Shown one piece after another: positions 7,519 through 11,788 of a DNA stretch of 11,788 bases (position 1 is the first letter of the stretch; each line of letters opens with the position of its first letter). The position numbers were made by a program, and so were the translations under genes. The notes under the pieces are model-generated. The model was not told the DNA's origin. It did no database searches and saw only the letters and a program-made list of their open reading frames with translations. The stretch is from Clostridiales bacterium (GTDB taxonomy: Bacteria; Bacillota; Clostridia; Oscillospirales; Oscillospiraceae), in contig JAJBTD010000036.1 in the NCBI GenBank assembly GCA_020861055.1, positions 1-11,788 on the forward strand, in the 5' to 3' direction.

Positions 7519-7547
7519 AGTATAGGTGCGCAAAAAACATTTGACAA
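7519..7547 (-). promoter_or_regulatory. Sigma-A promoter of the alpha-galactoside operon
   Basis: On the minus strand, TTGTCA (7542-7547) and TATACT (7519-7524) each match 5 of 6 consensus bases and are separated by exactly 17 bases. Transcription would begin near 7512, giving a leader of about 60 bases before the binding-protein gene. The -35 box lies inside a palindrome, so regulation by a bound protein is likely. Confidence 0.7.
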
Positions 7548-7551
7548 TGTT
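7536..7551. promoter_or_regulatory. Palindromic operator candidate over the sugar-operon -35 box
   Basis: AACATT, four bases, then AATGTT form a perfect 6-4-6 palindrome which contains the whole -35 hexamer of the leftward promoter. A protein bound here would compete with RNA polymerase, so a repressor site is the simplest reading. The binding protein is unknown; the AraC regulator in this locus is one candidate, but AraC proteins more often use direct repeats. Confidence 0.4.
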
Positions 7552-7587
7552 GTGCCGTGGGATAGACTTGTTCGTTTGTGGAATCGG

Positions 7588-7609
7588 CTGCCAAAAATCG
7601 ATCTGCCAA
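7588..7609 (-). promoter_or_regulatory. Direct-repeat AraC-type binding site candidate
   Basis: On the minus strand TTGGCAG occurs twice, 15 bases apart, and each copy is followed closely by CGATT (TTGGCAG-AT-CGATT and TTGGCAG-C-CGATT). The repeats lie about 40-60 bases upstream of the sugar-operon -35 box, where an AraC-family activator would be expected to bind. The overlapping 7-bp inverted repeat CGGCTGC (7585-7591) / GCAGCCG (7611-7617) is an alternative dyad reading of the same region. Confidence 0.35.
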
Positions 7610-7624
7610 TGCAGCCGCATCGGC

Positions 7625-7653
7625 TTGACAAAAATGGTCTGGTATGCTATCCT
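7625..7653 (+). promoter_or_regulatory. Extended -10 promoter of the copA-csoR operon
   Basis: A perfect TTGACA (7625-7630) is followed after 17 bases by TATCCT (7648-7653), which is preceded by the extended -10 element TGC. Transcription should start near 7660, leaving a leader of about 50 bases before copA. The CsoR-type dyad begins right at the predicted start of transcription. Confidence 0.7.
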
Positions 7654-7663
7654 TGACCCATAG

Positions 7664-7685
7664 ACACCCCCCAGGGGTGGGGTGG
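7664..7685. promoter_or_regulatory. CsoR operator candidate (C-tract/G-tract dyad)
   Basis: CACCCC, three bases, then GGGGTG form a perfect 6-3-6 dyad at 7665-7679, followed by a second G-tract (GGGTGG). Known CsoR operators are pseudo-dyads of just this kind, with a C-tract and a G-tract flanking a short centre. It sits at the expected transcription start of copA, and a CsoR gene closes the same operon. Apo-CsoR would block the promoter and Cu(I) would release it. Confidence 0.65.
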
Positions 7686-7712
7686 TTAAAGGACAATAGG
7701 AAGGAAATGAAT

Positions 7713-10259
7713 ATGAAGCAGTCTTTTTCTGTCACCGGGATGAGCTGCGCTGCGTGCAGCGCCCATGTGGAGAAAGCGGTGAACGGTTTGGCGGGCGTAC
7801 AGACCGCCAGCGTCAATCTCCTGGCCAATTCCATGTCGGTGGAATTTGACGAGAATCAGCTCACGGTTGCCGACATCTGCCAGGCTGTGGCGGACGCGGG
7901 CTATGGGGCCTCTCCCACAGGGGGCAAGCGGCAGGCAGTCTCTGCCACCGCTAAGGACCCGGTGGAGCAGGAAATCAGGAGCATGAAGCACCGGCTCGTC
8001 TGGTCCATCGTCTTTATGGTCCCCCTGTTCTATCTGAGCATGGGGCATATGATGGGATTTCCTCTCCCTGATGTATTCCTGGGGGTGGAGAACGCTATGG
8101 TGTACTCCCTGGCCCAGGTGGTTTTGGTGATGCCCATCTTGTATCTGAACGACAAATACTTCATCAACGGATTTCAGGCGTTCCGGCGGAAAGCCCCCAA
8201 TATGGATTCTCTCATCGCCGTCGGCTCCGCCGCCGGGATGATTTACTCGGTGTACTCTCTCTTTGTCATCGGCTACGCCCTGGGCCACGGCGACCTGGAG
8301 ACCGCCGAGGAGTACCATATGAACCATCTGTATATCGAGTCTGCGGGGATGATCCTGACTCTCATCGACGTGGGCAAGTACCTGGAGACCCGGAGCAAGG
8401 GCAAGACCTCCGACGCCCTGAAAAAGCTGATGAACCTCCAGCCCAAGACTGCCCACGTCCTCCGGGACGGGGAAGAGGTGGAGGTCCCTATCGAGGAGGT
8501 GGCCGTGGGCGACCAGGTGGTGGTCCGTCCCGGTCAGGCCATTCCGGTGGACGGGGTGGTCTCCACCGGCAGCACCTCTGTAGATGAGTCCGCCCTCACC
8601 GGCGAGCCTATCCCTGCTGAAAAGCACCCCGGAGACAAGGTCTCCGGCGGCACGGTCAACGGCAACGGCAGCTTCACCTTCGCTGCCTCCCGTGTGGGGG
8701 AGGATACCACCCTGGCCCAGATCATCCGTCTGGTGCAGGATGCCTCTGCCTCCAAGGCCCCTATCGCCAAGCTGGCGGACAAGGTGGCGGGCATCTTCGT
8801 CCCCACGGTGCTGTCCATCGCCCTGGTGACCTTTGTGGTCTGGCTCATCGTCACCGGTTCGGTGGTCTCCGCCCTGACCCCCGCCATGGCGGTGGTGGTC
8901 ATCTCCTGCCCCTGCGCCCTGGGGCTGGCCACCCCTGTGGCTATTATGGTGGGCACCGGCAAGGGAGCGGAGCTGGGCATCCTCTTTAAGTCCGCCGAGA
9001 GCCTGGAGACACTCCACAAAATCGACACGGTCGTCCTGGACAAGACGGGCACCATCACCCAGGGCAAGCCAAAGGTAACGGATTTGATCCCCGCTCCCGG
9101 ACGCACCGGGGAGGAGCTGCTCCATCTGGCCGCCTCGCTGGAGACTGCTTCGGAGCATCCCCTGGCGGACGCCGTCACCGCACGGGCCAGGGAGGAGGGG
9201 CTTACCCTCTCTCCTGTCACCGACTTCCAGGCTCTCCCCGGCCTGGGGCTGAAGGGAAATATCGGCAGCCATTCCTACGCCGCGGGCAACCGCCGCCTGA
9301 TGGAGCAGCTGGGGATACCCGTGGACGCCGCCCAGGCAGAGGAGCTGGCCAGCGCCGGAAAGACCCCTCTCTATTTCAGCGAGGACGGGCACTATCTGGG
9401 CACCATCGCCGCCGCCGACCCGGTGAAGGAGAGCAGCCCCAGCGCCATCCACGCCCTGCAAGCCCAGGGCATCCAGGTGGTCATGCTCACCGGAGATAAC
9501 GCCAGGACTGCCCGGGCGGTGGCCGCACCCCTGGGCATCGATCAGGTCATCTCCGACGTGCTGCCCCAGGACAAGGAGCGGCAGGTGGCCCGGCTCCAGT
9601 CTGAGGGGCGGAAGGTTGCCATGGTGGGTGATGGCATCAACGACGCCCCCGCCCTGGCGAGGGCGGACGTAGGCATCGCCATCGGCGCAGGTACCGACGT
9701 GGCCATCGAGTCCGCCGATGTGGTGCTGGTGAAGTCCGACCTGCGGGACGCCTCCACCGCTATCCAGCTCTCCCGGAAGGTCATCAAGAACATCAAGGAG
9801 AATCTGTTTTGGGCCTTCTGCTACAATTGCCTGGGTATCCCTCTGGCCGCCGGGGTGTTCTACCCCCTCCTGGGCTGGCAGCTGAATCCCATGTTTGGGG
9901 CAGCGGCTATGAGCCTGAGCTCCTTCTGCGTGGTCTCCAACGCCCTGCGCCTGCGGCTGTTCCAGCCCAAGCCCCTCCCGGAAGACACCGCCTCCGGGCG
10001 TGTCGATACAAAATTCACCTCGCTTGAGGCAAAAGGAGAAGATTCTGTTATGACGAAAACCCTGACTGTAAACGGCATGATGTGTGTCCACTGCAAAGCA
10101 AACGTGGAAAAGGCCCTCTCCGCCGTGGACGGCGTGGCATCCTGCGCCGTTGATCTGGACGCCAAGACCGCCACCTGCACCCTGTCCGCCCCTGTGGAGG
10201 ACAAGACCCTGTCCGACGCCGTCACCGCCGCCGGGTACGAAGTGGTCTCGGTGGCCTGA
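7713..10259 (+). CDS. copA: Cu(I)-exporting P1B-type ATPase with N- and C-terminal HMA domains
   Basis: The protein exports Cu(I) across the membrane at the cost of ATP. It has 848 residues: an N-terminal HMA domain (GMSCAAC, Cys12 and Cys15), membrane helices from about 93, the actuator domain with TGE at 296-298, the CPC membrane metal site at 399-401 (SCPCALGLATP), the phosphorylated Asp443 in DKTGT, the HP of the nucleotide site at 482-483, GDGINDAP at 639-646, and last helices with YN (704-705) and MSLSS (733-737), the Cu(I)-type P1B-1 signature. After a linker (about 750-779) comes a second, complete HMA domain with CVHC (Cys791, Cys794), which looks like a fused CopZ. The start at 7713 is favoured over the ATG at 7707 because AGGAAGG lies 8 bases from the former but only 2 from the latter. 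Its stop overlaps the csoR start. Ag(I) is a likely second substrate. Confidence 0.96.
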   Translation: MKQSFSVTGMSCAACSAHVEKAVNGLAGVQTASVNLLANSMSVEFDENQLTVADICQAVADAGYGASPTGGKRQAVSATAKDPVEQEIRSMKHRLVWSIVFMVPLFYLSMGHMMGFPLPDVFLGVENAMVYSLAQVVLVMPILYLNDKYFINGFQAFRRKAPNMDSLIAVGSAAGMIYSVYSLFVIGYALGHGDLETAEEYHMNHLYIESAGMILTLIDVGKYLETRSKGKTSDALKKLMNLQPKTAHVLRDGEEVEVPIEEVAVGDQVVVRPGQAIPVDGVVSTGSTSVDESALTGEPIPAEKHPGDKVSGGTVNGNGSFTFAASRVGEDTTLAQIIRLVQDASASKAPIAKLADKVAGIFVPTVLSIALVTFVVWLIVTGSVVSALTPAMAVVVISCPCALGLATPVAIMVGTGKGAELGILFKSAESLETLHKIDTVVLDKTGTITQGKPKVTDLIPAPGRTGEELLHLAASLETASEHPLADAVTARAREEGLTLSPVTDFQALPGLGLKGNIGSHSYAAGNRRLMEQLGIPVDAAQAEELASAGKTPLYFSEDGHYLGTIAAADPVKESSPSAIHALQAQGIQVVMLTGDNARTARAVAAPLGIDQVISDVLPQDKERQVARLQSEGRKVAMVGDGINDAPALARADVGIAIGAGTDVAIESADVVLVKSDLRDASTAIQLSRKVIKNIKENLFWAFCYNCLGIPLAAGVFYPLLGWQLNPMFGAAAMSLSSFCVVSNALRLRLFQPKPLPEDTASGRVDTKFTSLEAKGEDSVMTKTLTVNGMMCVHCKANVEKALSAVDGVASCAVDLDAKTATCTLSAPVEDKTLSDAVTAAGYEVVSVA
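10031..10052 (+). promoter_or_regulatory. Possible internal translation start for a CopZ-like chaperone within copA
   Basis: Inside copA, AAAAGGAG (10031-10038) precedes an in-frame ATG at 10050 by 11 bases. Starting there would give a 69-residue protein that begins exactly at the HMA domain (MTKTLTVNGMMCVHC) and ends at the copA stop: the size and form of a free CopZ copper chaperone. The local sequence is more AT-rich than the rest of copA. The 11-base spacing is long, but equals that of the binding-protein gene in this same window. Internal initiation is inferred; the site could be a fossil of a former separate copZ. Confidence 0.35.
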
Positions 10260-10525
10260 TGACCGCCGATCGAGAGCAGATCTCCCGGCTGCTGAAAACC
10301 GCCCGGGGCCAGCTGGATGGGATTTTGCGGATGATCGATGAGGATCGGTACTGCATCGACATCTCCAACCAGATCATGGCCACCCAGTCCATCCTGTCCC
10401 GGGCCAACGCCGAGGTGCTCAAGGCCCATGTTCACCACTGCGTCCATGCGGCGGTGCAATCCGGGGACGCAGACAAGGAGCTGGAGGAGATCTCCACCAT
10501 TCTGGAAAAGCTGGCAAAGCGGTGA
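10259..10525 (+). CDS. csoR: Copper-sensing transcriptional repressor CsoR (DUF156)
   Basis: CsoR is a small all-helical repressor that leaves its operator on binding Cu(I). The 88-residue protein has the family N-terminus (REQISRLLKTARGQLDGILRMI in parts) and the three Cu(I) ligands Cys32, His57 and Cys61. Their spacing (25 and 4) equals that of the Mycobacterium tuberculosis ligands Cys36, His61 and Cys65, which favours copper sensing over the formaldehyde-sensing FrmR or nickel-sensing RcnR branches. The ATG shares one base with the copA stop (TGATG), so translation is probably coupled. With the operator-like dyad at the copA promoter, this makes a self-regulated circuit: copper induces both pump and repressor. 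A strong terminator follows 15 bases later. Confidence 0.93.
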   Translation: MTADREQISRLLKTARGQLDGILRMIDEDRYCIDISNQIMATQSILSRANAEVLKAHVHHCVHAAVQSGDADKELEEISTILEKLAKR

Positions 10526-10539
10526 GTCACCGCATAGGA

Positions 10540-10586
10540 AAGCAGCCTCCGCACCCGACCTGGGTGCAGAGGCTGCTTGTTGTTTC
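10540..10586 (+). terminator. Intrinsic terminator of the copA-csoR operon
   Basis: AAGCAGCCTC pairs with GAGGCTGCTT, and after one mismatch GCACCC pairs with GGGTGC around a 5-base loop, giving a 17-position stem with one mismatch. GTTGTTTC follows as the T-rich tail. On the minus strand the same stem is followed by TTTCCT, so it may also end the convergent oligoendopeptidase transcript. Confidence 0.88.
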
Positions 10587-10626
10587 AAAATGACTTGATT
10601 TGTCTGTATTGCCTGGAGGGGACGGC

Positions 10627-11788
10627 TCACACGCCGTCGATCTGGGCGGTCAGCTCCTCGATCTCGGTGATGATGTCGCCGATGGTGTCGATGGTGTCCA
10701 GCAGGGGAGCGTCGGTGGAGATGTCCACTCCGACCAGAGCCGCCAGGCCCACCGGGTCCAGGGTGCTGCCCGCCTTTAGCACCCGCTTCCAATCGTCCAC
10801 GGCGGGCTGCCCCTCCGTCTCGATGCGCTTGCAGACCTGGGTGGCTACCGTCAGCCCGGCGCTGTAGGTGTAGGAGTACAGGCCCATGTAATAGTGGGGC
10901 TGGCGCATCCAGGTCAGGGCTGCGTCGTCGTCGATGTCCACGGCGTCTCCCCAGAAGGCCTGTAGCGTCTCCTTCATGATACGGCTGAGGGTGCCGGCGT
11001 TGACGCTGCCGCCCCGGTCCACGATGCGATAGACCTCCCGCTGATAGGCGGCCTCCAGCAGATGGGTGACAAAGTTGTGATAGTAGGTGTTGCGGATCAT
11101 GCAGGAGAGCACCCAGCGGCGGAACCGGGGGTCGTCGCTGGTCTTGAGCAGATAGTGGGCCATGAGCAGCTCGTTCATGGTGGAGGGGGCCTCCACAAAG
11201 TAGGTGGAGACGTCGGTGTCAAAAATGGACTGGGCGCCGTTGCAGGCCTTGAAATGCCCGGCGTGGCCCAGCTCGTGGGCCAGGGTGAACACGTCCGACA
11301 TCCGCTCGTTCCAGGCCAGCAGGATATAGGAGTTCTTCCCATAGGGACTGGAGCAGAAGCCGCCGGTGGACTTGCCCTGGTTCCGGGCAAAGTCGATCCA
11401 TCGCTTGTCATAGGCCTCCTGCACCATGGCTACATAGTCGTCACCCATAATGGAGAGGCCCTTCTCAATGTATTCCCTGGAGCCCTGGATGGTGACCTTG
11501 GGGTCGTATTCCGGGTCAACGGCAATCTTCAGGTCGGCAAAGGTCATCCGGTCCAGGCCGTGGAGCTTTTTCAGCAGCCGGGCATACCGCCGCATATGGG
11601 GGGCAAGCCGTTCCATGATCAGGTCGATCTGCCGGTGATAGAGAGACTGGTCCACCTTCTGCCCAAAGAGGAGGCTGTCAAACACGGAATCGTAGCCCCG
11701 GAGGGCGGCCATGGTCTTTTCCGTCTGCCCCTGGGCGTTGTAGGCGGCGGCAGTGACGTTCTCATACTCCCGGAGCTTGGCGGAAAAG
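10627..11788 (-). CDS. pepF: Oligoendopeptidase F, M3-family zinc metallopeptidase, partial (C-terminal part)
   Basis: This cytoplasmic peptidase family cleaves short peptides. About 387 codons are visible and the N-terminus lies beyond the right edge; complete PepF proteins have about 600 residues. The frame stays open from the internal ATG at 11712 to the edge (residues such as LREYENVTAAAYNAQGQTEK), so that ATG is not the start. The zinc motif AHELGHAGH (HELGH encoded at 11263-11277) is intact, with the third ligand Glu in FVEAPSTMNELL about 25 residues later, and the conserved substrate-binding tyrosines in YYMGLYSYTYSAG near the C-terminus. It is convergent with the copper operon, leaving about 100 bases that contain the terminator. 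No functional link with its neighbours is evident. Confidence 0.93.
   Translation of the reverse strand, partial: FSAKLREYENVTAAAYNAQGQTEKTMAALRGYDSVFDSLLFGQKVDQSLYHRQIDLIMERLAPHMRRYARLLKKLHGLDRMTFADLKIAVDPEYDPKVTIQGSREYIEKGLSIMGDDYVAMVQEAYDKRWIDFARNQGKSTGGFCSSPYGKNSYILLAWNERMSDVFTLAHELGHAGHFKACNGAQSIFDTDVSTYFVEAPSTMNELLMAHYLLKTSDDPRFRRWVLSCMIRNTYYHNFVTHLLEAAYQREVYRIVDRGGSVNAGTLSRIMKETLQAFWGDAVDIDDDAALTWMRQPHYYMGLYSYTYSAGLTVATQVCKRIETEGQPAVDDWKRVLKAGSTLDPVGLAALVGVDISTDAPLLDTIDTIGDIITEIEELTAQIDGV

Noticed and set aside
7579..7593. Catabolite-control (CcpA cre) site near the sugar promoter
   Set aside because: The stretch beginning TGGAATCGG has the central CG and the first TG, but the closing CA is out by one base and other positions miss the consensus, so it is not supported.
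7453..7620. Upstream extension of the binding-protein gene by 56 codons
   Set aside because: The extension would run through the promoter and the Shine-Dalgarno sequence and would bury the signal peptide; the ATG at 7452 gives a proper lipoprotein N-terminus.
7686..10091. Very long open frame antisense to copA (about 800 codons)
   Set aside because: The opposite strand encodes a complete CopA with all motifs. The antisense product is a low-complexity Gly/His/Asp-rich string, as expected from the third-position G/C bias of copA, and it has no plausible domains.
11713..11788. ATG at 11712 as the start of the oligoendopeptidase
   Set aside because: The frame continues open to the window edge with family-like residues, the zinc motif would lie far too near the N-terminus, and no ribosome binding site precedes the ATG.
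1..11788. CRISPR arrays, tRNA or rRNA genes, complete insertion sequences
   Set aside because: No regularly spaced repeats, tRNA- or rRNA-like segments, or transposase genes were recognised on either strand.

Overview
The window looks like a chromosomal segment of a high-GC gut Clostridia bacterium, most likely an Oscillospiraceae-type organism (Flavonifractor / Pseudoflavonifractor / Lawsonibacter range). The reasons are strong AGGAGG-type ribosome binding sites, a GC-rich coding bias, a lipoprotein-type sugar-binding protein (a Gram-positive trait), a DUF624/YesL protein, and a CopA with a C-terminal metal-binding domain. The genus is inferred from gene content and style only; there is no rRNA in the window.

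Left two thirds (1-7550, minus strand) is an alpha-galactoside utilisation locus. In transcription order it holds: a lipoprotein substrate-binding protein, two CUT1-type ABC permeases, a cluster of hairpins that may partly terminate transcription, an AraC-family regulator, a GH36 alpha-galactosidase, a single-pass membrane protein of unknown function, and the start of a YesL (DUF624) protein that runs off the left edge. The expected logic is import of raffinose, melibiose or stachyose type sugars by the ABC transporter, then cytoplasmic removal of galactose by the GH36 enzyme, under control of the AraC protein. No ABC ATPase is encoded here, so a shared MsmK/MsmX-type ATPase elsewhere must energise uptake. 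A good sigma-A promoter precedes the binding-protein gene, with a palindrome over its -35 box and direct repeats upstream as operator candidates.

Middle (7453-7712) is a roughly 260-base divergent promoter region. The leftward promoter serves the sugar operon and the rightward one serves a copper-efflux operon. The rightward promoter has a near-consensus -35 box, an extended -10 box, and a C-tract/G-tract dyad of CsoR type just downstream.

Copper operon (7713-10586, plus strand): copA (P1B-type Cu(I) ATPase with N-terminal and C-terminal HMA domains) overlaps csoR (Cu(I)-sensing repressor) and is followed by a strong intrinsic terminator. The last 69 codons of copA form a complete CopZ-like chaperone domain preceded by its own Shine-Dalgarno-like sequence and ATG. 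This suggests either a fused copZ or a second product made by internal initiation.

Right end (10627-11788, minus strand) is the C-terminal part of an M3-family oligoendopeptidase F, convergent with the copper operon and cut by the window edge.

The left edge (1-50) is AT-rich and does not read like the rest of yesL. It may be the boundary of an inserted element. Apart from these points the window is mostly recognisable metabolic and metal-homeostasis gene content. I did not find clear evidence of an entirely new system; the best leads are the copA/copZ fusion with internal start and the unknown membrane protein paired with YesL.
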